Numbered from the stretch's first letter, positions 37,956-47,605 are shown. The stretch is 64,000 nucleotides of DNA from Pseudonocardia parietis (GCF_017876315.1 NZ_JAGINU010000001.1:1860001-1924000); one strand, 5' to 3'. The notes: generated by a model from the letters alone, not told the origin. A program made the numbers and translations.

Positions 37956-40475
37956 GTGAGCGAGACCGATCTCGCCGGTACCGGGACCGCATCGAGCGAG
38001 GCGGCGCCCCGTCGTCGCGGCGGCCTGTCCGGCATGGTGCTGGCCGAGCTGCGACAGCTGGCCACCGAGCTGAACGTCCCGGACATCTCCGGCATGCGTA
38101 AGGGAGACCTGATCGCTGCGATCAAGGAGCGTCAGGGCGGCGCGGCCACCCCGGCGCGGAAGCCGAAGGCGAAGACCGGGTCCGACGACGCCGGCGCGTC
38201 GCAGCTCCCCCTCGGGGAAGCGCCGGCCGAGACCTCGAACGGCACCAACGGTGCTGCTCCGGTCTCCGCCGGGAACGCCGGCAAGGCGGCGGCCCCCACC
38301 GCCGACGCCGGCCAGACCGAGGCTCCCGCCCCCCGCACCCGCCGCCGTCGCGCGGCCAGCCGCCCGGCCGGTGCGCCGGGCAGCTCGGCCGAGGCCGCAT
38401 CCCCGGCCGAACCGGCCGCCCAGGCCGCTCCGGCCTCCCAGGCTGCTCCGGCTGCCGAGGCTGCTCCGGCTGCCGAGGCTGCTCCGCCCGCCCGGGTCGC
38501 TCCGGCCGCCCAGGCCGCTCCGGCCGCCGACACCGCTCCGCCTGCCCAGGCTGCTCCGGCTGCCGAGGCCGCCCCGGTCACCGAGGCCGCGAAGGCCCCG
38601 GCTGCGGCGAGTGCCCCGGCCGAGGAGAGCGCGCCCGCGGCGGCGCCGGCGAAGCGTGGCCGCCCGGTGAAGACGGACGAGGCGCCCTCCGGCGACGACC
38701 GCGGAGGCGACCGGAACGAGGACGGTGCCGACACCGGCGGCCGTCGCGGCCGGGCCCGCCGTCGTGGTGGCCCGGGTGACGACGCCGCTCAGAAGGACGT
38801 CGCGCCGAAGGACGCCCCCCAGAGGGACGCTCCGCAGAAGGACGTCCCGCAGAAGGACACCCCGCAGCGGGACGCCGGCCAGAAGGACGCCCAGTCCGAC
38901 TCGGGCATCGAGGACGGCCGCGGCGGCAACGACACCGGTCGGGGCGGTCGCAACCGCAACGACAGCGTGGGTAACCGCGGTGGCGACAACGCCGGTGGCC
39001 GCACCGACAACGCCGGCGGCCGCACCGACAACGGCGGTGGCCGCAGCGACAACGCGGGCAACCGCGGTGGCGACAACGGCGGTAGCGACAACGGCCGTGG
39101 CGGCAACGACCGCAACGACAACGGCCGCGGCGGTCGCAACCGCCCGGTCGAGGACACCGACGGCGGGCGGAACAACCGCAACAACAGCCGCATGGGCCCC
39201 GACGACGACGGTGACGACGACGGCCGCGGCCGCCGGGGTCGCCGGTTCCGCGACCGGCGTCGTGGCCGTGAGCGCGAGCGCCCCGGTAGCAGCGGCGGTG
39301 GCGGCGGCAACGTCGACACCGAGATCCGCGACGACGACGTCCTGCTGCCGGTCGCCGGCATCGTCGACATCCTGGACAACTACGCGTTCGTGCGGACCAC
39401 CGGCTACCTGTCCGGCCCGACCGACGTCTACGTCTCGATGTCGATGGTGCGCAAGAACGGCCTGCGCCGCGGTGACGCCATCACCGGTGCGGTCCGCCAG
39501 CCCCGCGAGGGCGAGCAGCAGCGGCAGAAGTTCAACCCGCTGGTCCGGGTCGACACCATCAACGGCCGGGACCCCGAGGCCGCGCGCCAGCGGCCGGACT
39601 TCACCAAGCTGACCCCGCTCTACCCGAACGAGCGGCTCCGCCTCGAGACCGAGCCGACCCAGCTCACCACCCGGGTCATCGACCTGGTGATGCCGGTCGG
39701 CAAGGGCCAGCGTGCGCTGATCGTGTCCCCGCCGAAGGCGGGCAAGACCACGATCATGCAGAACATCGCGAACGCGATCACGGTGAACAACCCCGAGTGC
39801 CACCTGATGGTCGTCCTCGTCGACGAGCGTCCGGAGGAGGTCACCGACATGCAGCGGTCGGTGAAGGGCGAGGTCATCGCCTCGACCTTCGACCGCCCGC
39901 CGTCGGACCACACCACGGTCGCCGAGCTCTCCATCGAGCGGGCGAAGCGCCTGGTCGAGATGGGGCACGACGTCGTCGTCCTGCTGGACAACATCACCCG
40001 CCTCGGCCGCGCCTACAACCTGGCCGCGCCGGCGTCGGGCCGGATCCTGTCCGGTGGTGTCGACTCGACCGCGCTGTACCCGCCGAAGCGTTTCCTGGGT
40101 GCCGCGCGCAACATCGAGGACGGCGGCTCGCTGACGATCTTCGCGACGGCACTGGTCGAGACCGGGTCCACGATGGACACGGTGATCTTCGAGGAGTTCA
40201 AGGGCACCGGCAACGCCGAGCTCAAGCTCGACCGCAAGATCGCCGACAAGCGGATCTTCCCGGCCATCGACATCGGCGACAGCGGCACCCGTAAGGAAGA
40301 GCTGCTGATGTCGCCGGACGAGCACGCGGTGATGGTCAAGCTCCGCCGCGTCCTCTCCGCGCTGGACGACCAGCAGGCGATCGACCTGGTGCTCGACCGG
40401 CTCAAGAAGTCCAAGACCAACATCGAGTTCCTCATGCAGGTCGCGAAGAACGCGCCCGGCAAGGAAGAGGACTGA
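37956..40475 (+). CDS. rho: Transcription termination factor Rho with large low-complexity insertion
   Basis: Hexameric RNA helicase that ends transcription. The N-terminal helix bundle (1-60, VLAELRQLATELNVPDISGMRKGDL) is separated from the RNA-binding cold-shock domain (from about 455, GIVDILDNYAFVRTTGY) by about 400 residues. This insert has Ala/Pro/Glu repeats (about 145-235), then Lys/Asp/Pro/Gln repeats (about 272-310) and an Asn/Asp/Gly/Arg-rich stretch (about 315-450). The ATPase half is intact: Walker A SPPKAGKTTIMQ, VVLVDERPEEVTDM, LLDNITRLGRAYN and STALYPPKRFLGAARN. Actinobacterial Rho proteins often have such inserts, which may bind RNA or drive condensation. The start is the GTG at 37956. 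Confidence 0.97.
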   Translation: MSETDLAGTGTASSEAAPRRRGGLSGMVLAELRQLATELNVPDISGMRKGDLIAAIKERQGGAATPARKPKAKTGSDDAGASQLPLGEAPAETSNGTNGAAPVSAGNAGKAAAPTADAGQTEAPAPRTRRRRAASRPAGAPGSSAEAASPAEPAAQAAPASQAAPAAEAAPAAEAAPPARVAPAAQAAPAADTAPPAQAAPAAEAAPVTEAAKAPAAASAPAEESAPAAAPAKRGRPVKTDEAPSGDDRGGDRNEDGADTGGRRGRARRRGGPGDDAAQKDVAPKDAPQRDAPQKDVPQKDTPQRDAGQKDAQSDSGIEDGRGGNDTGRGGRNRNDSVGNRGGDNAGGRTDNAGGRTDNGGGRSDNAGNRGGDNGGSDNGRGGNDRNDNGRGGRNRPVEDTDGGRNNRNNSRMGPDDDGDDDGRGRRGRRFRDRRRGRERERPGSSGGGGGNVDTEIRDDDVLLPVAGIVDILDNYAFVRTTGYLSGPTDVYVSMSMVRKNGLRRGDAITGAVRQPREGEQQRQKFNPLVRVDTINGRDPEAARQRPDFTKLTPLYPNERLRLETEPTQLTTRVIDLVMPVGKGQRALIVSPPKAGKTTIMQNIANAITVNNPECHLMVVLVDERPEEVTDMQRSVKGEVIASTFDRPPSDHTTVAELSIERAKRLVEMGHDVVVLLDNITRLGRAYNLAAPASGRILSGGVDSTALYPPKRFLGAARNIEDGGSLTIFATALVETGSTMDTVIFEEFKGTGNAELKLDRKIADKRIFPAIDIGDSGTRKEELLMSPDEHAVMVKLRRVLSALDDQQAIDLVLDRLKKSKTNIEFLMQVAKNAPGKEED

Positions 40476-40545
40476 GGCCCGGCGGTCGAGGGCCGAAGCA
40501 GCAGCACTGAGGGTCAGCAGTATCAGGTCGTAGTTACGCGCCGCT

Positions 40546-40576
40546 CGGGTCCCGGTGGGAATTCCACCGGGGCCCG
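40546..40576 (+). terminator. Hairpin between rho and rpmE
   Basis: CGGGTCCCGGTGG (40546-40558) pairs with CCACCGGGGCCCG (40564-40576), 13 bp with one G-U pair and a 5-base loop, 70 bases after the rho stop. It is probably the rho terminator. Confidence 0.7.
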
Positions 40577-40664
40577 GGTGGTTCAATGGAGCGTCAGCTT
40601 CCCGGCTCCGGTTCACCCGCAGCTCAGATCGCGGGACCCGGCGGCCATCGAGAGGAGAAATCCC

Positions 40665-40886
40665 ATGCGTGAGGGCGTTCACCCCCAGTACGTCGACACC
40701 CAGGTCACCTGCGGTTGCGGCAACAAGTTCAGCACCCGCAGCACCAAGTCGAGCGGTGCGATCACCGTCGAGGTCTGCTCCGCCTGCCACCCGTTCTACA
40801 CCGGCAAGCAGAAGATCCTGGACTCCGGCGGCCGCGTGGCCCGCTTCGAGGCCCGCTACGGGAAGCGCCGGCCCGCCGGCAAGTAG
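40665..40886 (+). CDS. rpmE: Ribosomal protein bL31, zinc-binding form
   Basis: 73-residue large-subunit protein. [20 protein letters not shown] and [18 protein letters not shown] hold the four Cys/His-type zinc ligands (CGC and CxxC), which define the C+ form that is replaced by a Cys-less paralogue under zinc starvation in many actinobacteria. The ATG at 40665 with GAGAGGAG before it fixes the start. A longer open frame upstream is out of family. It lies between rho and prfA, the standard actinobacterial order, and has its own flanking hairpins. Confidence 0.97.
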   Translation: MREGVHPQYVDTQVTCGCGNKFSTRSTKSSGAITVEVCSACHPFYTGKQKILDSGGRVARFEARYGKRRPAGK

Positions 40887-40897
40887 CAACCTCCAGC

Positions 40898-40935
40898 GGC
40901 GCTCGTCCCCTCACCCCGGTGAGGAGGCGGGCGCC
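40898..40935 (+). terminator. Hairpin between rpmE and prfA
   Basis: GGCGC and CCTCACC on the left pair with GGTGAGG and GCGCC on the right, around CC, with an asymmetric internal loop. GTTTC follows. It starts 12 bases after the rpmE stop and probably attenuates or ends the rpmE transcript. Confidence 0.6.
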
Positions 40936-40974
40936 GTTTCGCGTTCGGCACGACGCCCCGGAAGAACGGACGCC

Positions 40975-42078
40975 ATGGCAGCCACCCCAGCCCCCGCAGC
41001 CCGGTCGGTCGACTCGCTGCTCGACGAGCACGCCGAGCTGGAACGTCGTCTCGCCGACCCGGAGGTGCTCGCCGACCAGACCCAGGCACGGAAGCTGGGC
41101 CGCCGCTACGCCCGGCTCGGCCCGCTCGTGGCCTGCGCGAACGAGCTGGCCCAGGCCCGCGAGGACCGCGACGCCGCCCGCGAGCTCGCGTACGAGGACC
41201 GGTCCTTCGCTGCCGAGGCGGACGCACTCGACGGACGCATCGTCGAGCTCGAGACCGTGCTCGCCGAGCTGATGGTGCCCCGCGACCCGCACGACGGCGA
41301 CGACATCCTGATGGAGGTCAAGTCCGGCGAGGGCGGTGAGGAGTCCGCACTGTTCGCCGGCGACCTCGTCCGGATGTACACGCGCTACGCCGACTCCCGC
41401 GGCTGGAAGGTCGAGGTGCTCGGCTCCACCCCGTCGGACCTGGGTGGCTTCAAGGACATCACGCTGTCCGTGCGGTCGGCGTCGGCGGCGGACCCGGCAG
41501 GGGGTGCGTGGGCGTCGCTGAAGTTCGAGGGCGGCGTGCACCGGGTGCAGCGGGTCCCGGTCACCGAGTCGCAGGGCCGCATCCACACCTCCGCGGCCGG
41601 CGTGTTGGTGTTCCCGGACGCCGAGGAGACCCCGGACGTCGAGATCGACGACAAGGACCTCCGGGTCGACGTGTTCCGCGCCTCCGGGCACGGTGGGCAG
41701 AGCGTCAACACCACCGACTCCGCGGTCCGGATCACCCACCTGCCCAGCGGCATCGTCGTGAGCTGCCAGAACGAGCGCTCCCAGCTGCAGAACAAGGCCC
41801 GCGCGATGGACGTGCTGCGCGCCCGGCTGCAGGCGAAGGCCGAGGCCGAGGCCGCCGCCGAGGCGTCGGAGCAGCGTCGCTCGCAGGTGCGCACCGTCGA
41901 CCGCTCCGAGCGGATCCGGACCTACAACTTCCCGGAGAACCGGATCTCCGACCACCGTGTCGGATTCAAGGCCCACAACCTGTCGTCGGTGCTGGACGGC
42001 GATCTGGCCGACGTCGTCGCGGCACTCACCGCCGCCGAGCGCGCCGAGGCGATGGCGGGGGAGAGCAGGGGCACGTGA
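40975..42078 (+). CDS. prfA: Peptide chain release factor 1
   Basis: Recognises UAA/UAG and triggers peptide release. The 367 residues contain helical domain 1, the codon-recognition region around [18 protein letters not shown], the universally conserved GGQ in [19 protein letters not shown] and the C-terminal [16 protein letters not shown]. The ATG at 40975 has GGAAG about 12 bases before it. The extra N-terminal [13 protein letters not shown] is short. prmC, whose product methylates the Gln of GGQ, follows after 97 bp. Confidence 0.97.
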   Translation: MAATPAPAARSVDSLLDEHAELERRLADPEVLADQTQARKLGRRYARLGPLVACANELAQAREDRDAARELAYEDRSFAAEADALDGRIVELETVLAELMVPRDPHDGDDILMEVKSGEGGEESALFAGDLVRMYTRYADSRGWKVEVLGSTPSDLGGFKDITLSVRSASAADPAGGAWASLKFEGGVHRVQRVPVTESQGRIHTSAAGVLVFPDAEETPDVEIDDKDLRVDVFRASGHGGQSVNTTDSAVRITHLPSGIVVSCQNERSQLQNKARAMDVLRARLQAKAEAEAAAEASEQRRSQVRTVDRSERIRTYNFPENRISDHRVGFKAHNLSSVLDGDLADVVAALTAAERAEAMAGESRGT

Positions 42079-42175
42079 TCCCCCGCCCGGGTGGTCTGCC
42101 GGTCACGTCACGTGCGATGTGGTCGACCAGCGGCTCCGGGACCGGCGACACTGGTGTCGTGACCTGGAGCGTCCC

Positions 42176-43048
42176 GTGAGCCGGCTCCCGCTGCGGGTGG
42201 CGATCGCGGAGGCGGAGCGGACCCTGGCCGCGGCCGGCGTCGCGTCCCCGCGGGTGGACGCCGAGCTCCTCGCCGCGCACGTGCTCGGTTCGAGCCGGTC
42301 GACGCTGCTGATGACCCCCCTCGTCGACCCCGACGTCGTCGAGGCGCTGACCGTGCTCGTGAAGCGTCGTGCGACCCGGGAACCGTTGCAGCACATCCTC
42401 GGCACCGCCGTCCTCGGTCCGGTCGAGGTGGCCGTGGGGCCCGGGGTGTTCACGCCCCGGCCGGAGACCGAGCTGCTGCTGGAATGGGGCCTCGGGGCGA
42501 TCGCGGACGTCCGCCGTCCGGTCGTGCTGGACCTGTGCACCGGCTCGGGGGCGCTGGCGCTCGCGTTCGCGGTCTCCCGTCCGGACGCCACGGTGCACGC
42601 CCTCGAGGCCGACCCGGTCGCCGTGTCGTGGACCCGCCGCAACATCGCCGCGCACACCGACGGCGGCGGGCGGCCGGTGATCCTGCACGTCGCGGACGTC
42701 CGCTGGCCCGACCTGCTGGTCGAGCTCGAGGCCCGGGTCGACCTGGTCGTCTGCAACCCACCCTACGTCCCGGACGGCACCGCGGTACCGCCCGAGGTGG
42801 AGCGCTGGGACCCGCCCGGAGCGGTGTTCGGCGGGCCGGACGGCACCGAGATCATCCAGTCCGTCGTCCGCGGTGCGACCGGTTGGCTGCGGCACGGCGG
42901 GGCGCTGGGGATCGAGCACGACGACACCCACGGTGACTCGGTGCCCGCGCTGCTGCGCCGCAGGCGCACCCTCGCCGAGGTGACCGAGCACCGGGACCTG
43001 ACCGGCCGCCCCCGGTTCGTGACCGCGCGCCGGGTGCCCTGCCCCTGA
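42176..43048 (+). CDS. prmC: Release factor glutamine methyltransferase
   Basis: SAM-dependent N5-methylation of the GGQ glutamine of RF1/RF2. In 290 residues it has the N-terminal recognition bundle (RVDAELLAAHVLG), LGPVEVAVGPGVFTPRPETELL, the SAM site VLDLCTGSGALALAFA and the catalytic NPPYVPDG. The GTG at 42176 with TGGAG 6 bases before is chosen. Upstream in-frame starts overlap prfA and would add no family sequence. It is next to its substrate gene prfA and is followed by the Sua5/YrdC gene, the usual order. Confidence 0.95.
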   Translation: MSRLPLRVAIAEAERTLAAAGVASPRVDAELLAAHVLGSSRSTLLMTPLVDPDVVEALTVLVKRRATREPLQHILGTAVLGPVEVAVGPGVFTPRPETELLLEWGLGAIADVRRPVVLDLCTGSGALALAFAVSRPDATVHALEADPVAVSWTRRNIAAHTDGGGRPVILHVADVRWPDLLVELEARVDLVVCNPPYVPDGTAVPPEVERWDPPGAVFGGPDGTEIIQSVVRGATGWLRHGGALGIEHDDTHGDSVPALLRRRRTLAEVTEHRDLTGRPRFVTARRVPCP

Positions 43049-43119
43049 GGACCGTGAGCTGAACCTCGACGGGGGAGCCGGTCCGGGCCCGGTTCGCGAC
43101 GGTCGTATCCTCGCGAACC

Positions 43120-43791
43120 GTGAGCGTCCCGAATGCGGCACCGTCGCAGCAGCTGTTCGACTGCAATGTCCCGGCCGAACGGCAGCGCGGCCTGACCGCC
43201 GCGGCCCGCGCCGTCCGGGGCGGGGATCTGGTGGTGCTGCCGACCGACACCGTCTACGGGATCGGCTGCGACGCCTTCAGCGGCACCGCGGTGCGCAGCC
43301 TGCTCACCGCCAAGCGGCGCGGGCCGGACATGCCGGTCGGGGTACTCGTGGGGTCCTGGACGACGATCGACGGCCTGGTCACCAGTGTCCCGCAGTCGGC
43401 CCGGGCGCTGATCGAGGCGTTCTGGCCGGGCGAGGTGTCGCTGGTGCTCGAGCACGCGCCGTCGCTGGCCTGGGATCTGGGCAGCACCCGCGGCACGGTG
43501 ATGCTGCGGATGCCGCTGCACCCGGTCGCCCTGGAGCTGCTGCGCGAGGTCGGCCCGATGGCCGTGTCCAGCGCGAACACCTCGGGCAACCCGCCGGCGT
43601 CGAACGTCAGTCAGGCGATCACCCAGCTGGCCGGCAATGTCGGGGTCTATCTCGATGGCGGCCCGTCCGGGGACCCGGTGGCGTCCACGATCGTGGACCT
43701 GACCGGGGCCCGGCCCCGGATGCTCCGCGAGGGCGGGGTGACGGCCGAGCAGATCGAGGAGGTCGCGGGCCAGGAGGTCGACCGGGCATGA
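43120..43791 (+). CDS. Sua5/YciO/YrdC-family L-threonylcarbamoyladenylate synthase
   Basis: Makes threonylcarbamoyl-AMP from Thr, bicarbonate and ATP for the t6A modification of ANN-decoding tRNAs. The 223 residues have the YrdC-fold marks VVLPTDTVYGIGCDAF, AKRRGPDMPVGVLVG, FWPGEVSLVLEH, GTVMLRMPLHPVALELL and SSANTSGNPPAS. There is no C-terminal Sua5 domain, so it is a TsaC-length protein. The usual KGRP motif reads KRRGPD. The GTG at 43120 has no ribosome site but TATCCT 8 bases upstream, so a leaderless transcript is likely. Confidence 0.92.
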   Translation: MSVPNAAPSQQLFDCNVPAERQRGLTAAARAVRGGDLVVLPTDTVYGIGCDAFSGTAVRSLLTAKRRGPDMPVGVLVGSWTTIDGLVTSVPQSARALIEAFWPGEVSLVLEHAPSLAWDLGSTRGTVMLRMPLHPVALELLREVGPMAVSSANTSGNPPASNVSQAITQLAGNVGVYLDGGPSGDPVASTIVDLTGARPRMLREGGVTAEQIEEVAGQEVDRA

Positions 43792-43857
43792 TCCGAGGTG
43801 TGACCGCTTCGTCAGGGGCACAGCCAGGGGCGACCGGTGCGGGTAACCTCTCCGGGC

Positions 43858-45141
43858 GTGAGTGAGCAGACCTTCTGGGGCCCGGATTTCTCCGCACTGC
43901 AGCAGCAGGATCCCGAGATCGCGGGAGTCGTGCTGGACGAGTTGGACCGCCTTCGCGGCGGTCTCCAGCTCATCGCGAGCGAGAACCTGACCAGCCCGGC
44001 GGTGCTGGCGGCGCTCGGTTCGACCCTGTCCAACAAGTACGCCGAGGGCTACCCCGGCCGCCGGTACTACGGCGGCTGCGGTGTGGTCGACCAGGCCGAG
44101 AACATCGGCAACGCGCGCGCCAAGGAGCTGTTCGGCGCCGAGCACGTCAACCTGCAGCCGCACTCCGGCGCGAGCGCGAACCTCGCCGCCTACGCCGCCT
44201 TCGCCAAGCCGGGCGACACCGTGCTGGCCATGGACCTGAAGCAGGGCGGCCACCTGACGCACGGCAGCAAGGTCAACTTCTCCGGCATGTGGTTCAACGC
44301 GGTGTCCTACCTGGTCCGTGAGGACACCGAGGTCATCGACTACGACCAGGTCCGCGACCTGGCGAAGCAGCACCAGCCGAAGATCATCATCGCGGGTGCG
44401 ACCGCGTACCCGCGGCTGATCGACTTCAAGATCTTCCGCGAGATCGCCGACGAGGTCGGTGCCAAGCTGATGGTCGACGCCGCGCACTTCATCGGCCTGG
44501 TCGCCGGACAGGCGATCCCGTCGCCGGTGCCCTACGCCGACGTCGTCACCGCCACCACGCACAAGGTCCTGCGCGGCCCGCGTGGCGGCATGGTGCTGTG
44601 CCGCGAGGAGCACGCGAAGGCCATCGACAAGGCGGTCTTCCCGTTCTCGCAGGGTGGCCCGCTGATGCACGCCGTCGCTGCCAAGGCCGTCGCGATGAAG
44701 GAGGCCGCACAGCCGCAGTACCAGGACTACGCCCGCCAGGTCGTCGCGAACGCGCAGGCGCTCGCCAAGAGCCTCGAGACCGAGGGCATGCGGGCCGTCT
44801 CCGGTGGCACCGACACCCACCTCGCGCTGCTGGACCTGCGGCCGATCGGCGTGACCGGCAGCGAGGCCGAGACCCGGTGCGACCGGGCGGGCATCACGCT
44901 GAACAAGAACGCCATCCCGTACGACCCGGCCCCGCCGATGAAGCCGTCCGGCATCCGGGTCGGCTCCCCGAGCGTCACCACCCAGGGGATGACCGAGGCG
45001 GACATGTCCGAGGTCGGTGCCCTGCTGGCCCGCGCGGTCAAGGCGGAGCACGACACCCCGGCCGGTGACGCCGAGCTGCGTGCCGTCGCCGAGGCGGTCA
45101 CCGCGCTCGTCGGGAAGGCGCCCGCCTACCCTCGGGGCTGA
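43858..45141 (+). CDS. glyA: Serine hydroxymethyltransferase
   Basis: PLP enzyme that interconverts serine and glycine and loads one-carbon units on tetrahydrofolate. The 427 residues show [61 protein letters not shown] and the PLP Lys236 in [14 protein letters not shown]. The GTG at 43858 ([11 protein letters not shown]) is used: a TAACCT box ends 8 bases before it and there is no Shine-Dalgarno, again suggesting a leaderless mRNA. The in-frame GTG at 43837 would only add seven residues not seen in the family. The wecA-type gene follows after 37 bp. Confidence 0.96.
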   Translation: MSEQTFWGPDFSALQQQDPEIAGVVLDELDRLRGGLQLIASENLTSPAVLAALGSTLSNKYAEGYPGRRYYGGCGVVDQAENIGNARAKELFGAEHVNLQPHSGASANLAAYAAFAKPGDTVLAMDLKQGGHLTHGSKVNFSGMWFNAVSYLVREDTEVIDYDQVRDLAKQHQPKIIIAGATAYPRLIDFKIFREIADEVGAKLMVDAAHFIGLVAGQAIPSPVPYADVVTATTHKVLRGPRGGMVLCREEHAKAIDKAVFPFSQGGPLMHAVAAKAVAMKEAAQPQYQDYARQVVANAQALAKSLETEGMRAVSGGTDTHLALLDLRPIGVTGSEAETRCDRAGITLNKNAIPYDPAPPMKPSGIRVGSPSVTTQGMTEADMSEVGALLARAVKAEHDTPAGDAELRAVAEAVTALVGKAPAYPRG

Positions 45142-45178
45142 CCCGATAGCGCGAGCGATCCGGAGAGGCCTACCCGAC

Positions 45179-47212
45179 GTGCCGGTGGACCAGCTGAGCA
45201 GCGGACTCCCGATTCGGGAGTTCCTGCTGGTCGGGTTGGTCTCCGCCGCGGTCACGCTGCTGCTGACCGGACCGGTCCGGATGCTCGCGCTCAAGGCAGG
45301 CGCCGTCGCCTGGCCGCGGGGGCGGGACGTGCACGTCACCCCGACCCCGCGGTGGGGCGGCCTCGCGATGTTCGGCGGGGTGCTCGCCGGGCTGGTGCTG
45401 GCCCTGCAGCTGCCGGCGCTACGGCTGGCGTACTTCGAGGGCAGCACCGAGGTGATCGGGGTCGTCGTCGCCACGGCCCTGCTGGTCGGGGTTGGGCTGC
45501 TCGACGACCGCTACGACCTCGACGCGATCACCAAGTTCGCCGCCCAGGTGACGGCCGGTGGCCTGCTGGTGCTCTACGGCGTCCAGTGGGTGGCGGTCTG
45601 GATCCCGCTGGGCGGCGGCGGGACCGGCATCTCCGGCTCCTACCTGCTGCTGGGCCAGGGGCAGGCGGTGCTGCTGACCGTGCTGCTCACCGTCGGCCTG
45701 GTCAACGCGATGAACTTCGTCGACGGCCTGGACGGGCTCGCCGCCGGCATCGGGATGATCACCACGCTGGCCACCGCGGTCTTCTGCATCGGACTGATCC
45801 AGGACAACGGCAACGACCCGGCCGCCTTCACCCCCGCGCTGATCGCCGTCGTGCTCGCCGGGGCGTGCCTGGGTTTCCTGCCGCACAACTTCAACCCGGC
45901 CCGGATCTTCATGGGAGACACCGGCTCGATGATGGTCGGGGTGATGCTCTCGGCGGCCATCACCAGCGCGTCGGGACGGCTCAACGTGTCCGACGCCGTC
46001 GGCCCCGGCGACACCCTCGCCCTGATCGCCCCGGTGATCGTGCTCATCGGGATCGTGTTCATCCCGGTGCTGGACCTGCTGCTCGCGATCGTCCGCCGGA
46101 CGCGGGCCGGCACCAGCCCGTTCAGCCCGGACAAGATGCACCTGCACCACCGGCTGCTCCAGGTCGGGCACAGCCACCGGCGCGCGGTGCTGCTGGCCTA
46201 CCTCTGGGTCGCGGTGATCGCGTTCGGGGCGGTGGCGCTGGCCCTCGTCCCGCAGACCTGGCTCGTGCTGACCGCGACCGGGGTCGCGCTGCTCGTCGCG
46301 TTCGTGGCCTCCGCGGTGCCGCACCGGTCCCGGGTCCGGGCCGCGGCCGCCGCCACGCCGGCCGCCGCCACGCCGGTGGCCTCGGCCGACGACGACGTCC
46401 CGGCGGGCGGGCCGGACTCCTCCGCCCCGGGTGCGGGGACGGTGCCCGACCGTCCGCGGTCCGACGGCGCCGCCGTACACCGCGCTCCGGACGGACTGCC
46501 CTGGTCGTCCGCGCAGCGCCCGACGGACCGGCACGAGGTCCCGCGGCCGCCGGCCCGGCCCGACGGGGCGCAGGGCACCGGACCTGGCTCGTGGGGACGG
46601 CGCCCGGTCCCGTCGGCTCCCGACGAGCCCGGGATCGGGCCGCGGCCCGGGCGGCGGGGCGCACCATCGGCACCGCCGCATCGGTTCGACGAGACACCGG
46701 TGCCGGGCGTCGGTGCGCCGCCCCGATCCGGGGAGCAGCCCGCCCCGGGGAACGGCGTGCCGCCGCACCGACGTGGTCCGGTCGTGCCGCCGGCGGGCCC
46801 GGGGAACCGGCCGCCCCGGGTGGGCGGGGCTGCTGATCCCGGCTCCGGTCCCGCTCCCGGCCCCGGCCCTGCTCCCGCTCCTGCTCCCGGCCCCGCTCCC
46901 GCTCCCGGCCCTGCTCCCGGCCACGGGCCTGCTGCCGATCCCGGCCACGGGCTTGGCGCGTCAGGGCCCCCGCTGCCCCCGCCGCCGCCCGGCGTGACCC
47001 TGCCGGAACGCGCGGCCGGCCCGGCGGGGCCGAGCAGGCCTCATGAGAACGGAACCGTCGCGCCGGCTACCGGCGCCCGCGCTCGGCCGGACGGTTCCCT
47101 GTGCCCGGACGTACACCCTGCACCGCCCGCCCGGCCGGGTGGCAGCGAGCAGCCGACCGTCCCGACCCCGACGCGGACCCGCCGCGATCCACGGGACGGT
47201 TCGGGCGCCTGA
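45179..47212 (+). CDS. Polyprenyl-phosphate sugar-1-phosphate transferase (WecA/TagO type) with Pro-rich tail
   Basis: Membrane enzyme that starts cell-wall polymer or linker synthesis by moving a sugar-1-phosphate (often GlcNAc-1-P) to decaprenyl/undecaprenyl phosphate. Residues 1-380 have about eleven helices and the MraY/WecA motifs RWGGLAMFGG, GLLDDRYDLDAITKF, NAMNFVDGLDGLAAG, HNFNPARIFMGDTGSM and PDKMHLHHRLLQVGHSHRRAV. The remaining 290 residues are a hydrophilic Pro/Gly/Arg/Ala-rich tail with PAPGPAPAP repeats. This is much longer than the usual roughly 400-residue proteins. The start is the GTG at 45179 after GGAGAGG. Position between glyA and the atp operon is the standard actinobacterial place for this gene. 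Confidence 0.9.
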   Translation: MPVDQLSSGLPIREFLLVGLVSAAVTLLLTGPVRMLALKAGAVAWPRGRDVHVTPTPRWGGLAMFGGVLAGLVLALQLPALRLAYFEGSTEVIGVVVATALLVGVGLLDDRYDLDAITKFAAQVTAGGLLVLYGVQWVAVWIPLGGGGTGISGSYLLLGQGQAVLLTVLLTVGLVNAMNFVDGLDGLAAGIGMITTLATAVFCIGLIQDNGNDPAAFTPALIAVVLAGACLGFLPHNFNPARIFMGDTGSMMVGVMLSAAITSASGRLNVSDAVGPGDTLALIAPVIVLIGIVFIPVLDLLLAIVRRTRAGTSPFSPDKMHLHHRLLQVGHSHRRAVLLAYLWVAVIAFGAVALALVPQTWLVLTATGVALLVAFVASAVPHRSRVRAAAAATPAAATPVASADDDVPAGGPDSSAPGAGTVPDRPRSDGAAVHRAPDGLPWSSAQRPTDRHEVPRPPARPDGAQGTGPGSWGRRPVPSAPDEPGIGPRPGRRGAPSAPPHRFDETPVPGVGAPPRSGEQPAPGNGVPPHRRGPVVPPAGPGNRPPRVGGAADPGSGPAPGPGPAPAPAPGPAPAPGPAPGHGPAADPGHGLGASGPPLPPPPPGVTLPERAAGPAGPSRPHENGTVAPATGARARPDGSLCPDVHPAPPARPGGSEQPTVPTPTRTRRDPRDGSGA

Positions 47213-47438
47213 TCGCCGCGGGTCGTAGCGCCGGCATCCCTCTGCTCGCGTCGCCATGTCGCCGCGTGCGGTGTTGCCGGATGCGGCGTGCCGCGGGCGC
47301 GTGCCAGGTGCGGCGTACCGCGGGCGCGTGCTGGGGGCGGCGTCGCCCGGTGCCGGTGCCACGTTGCTGAGTGTCGGTGCTGCGTTGCCGGTTGCTGCGT
47401 TGCCGGTGCCGGTGCCGGTGCCGGTGCCGCGTTGACCC

Positions 47439-47564
47439 GTGCCGAGTGCCGAGTGCCGCGTGCCGCGTGCCGCGTGCCGCGTGCCGCGTGCCGCGTGCCG
47501 CGTGCCGCGTGCCGCGTGCCGCGTGCCGCGTGCCGCGTGCCGCGTGCCGCGTGCCGCGTGCGGC
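47439..47564. repeat. 7-bp tandem repeat array (GTGCCGC)
   Basis: Eighteen 7-bp units: two GTGCCGA, fifteen identical GTGCCGC (47453-47557) and one GTGCGGC. The perfect core suggests recent slippage, so copy number probably varies between strains. As 7 is not a multiple of 3, a frame through it repeats every 21 bases. Confidence 0.95.
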
Positions 47565-47570
47565 GTTGCC

Positions 47571-47605
47571 GGGTCCCGGGTCCCGGGTCCCGGGTCCCGG
47601 GTCTC
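47571..47605. repeat. Second 7-bp tandem array (GGGTCCC)
   Basis: Four GGGTCCC units and one GGGTCTC, starting 6 bp after the GTGCCGC array. It has the same 7-bp period but a different sequence. Confidence 0.9.

Noticed and set aside
43792..43857. Glycine riboswitch before glyA
   Set aside because: Only 66 bp separate the genes, and the -10 lies 8 bases before the start codon, leaving no leader RNA.
47439..47605. Short repeats as a possible CRISPR or replication-origin iteron array
   Set aside because: Seven-bp units with no spacers, no AT-rich stretch, no DnaA boxes and no replication genes nearby.
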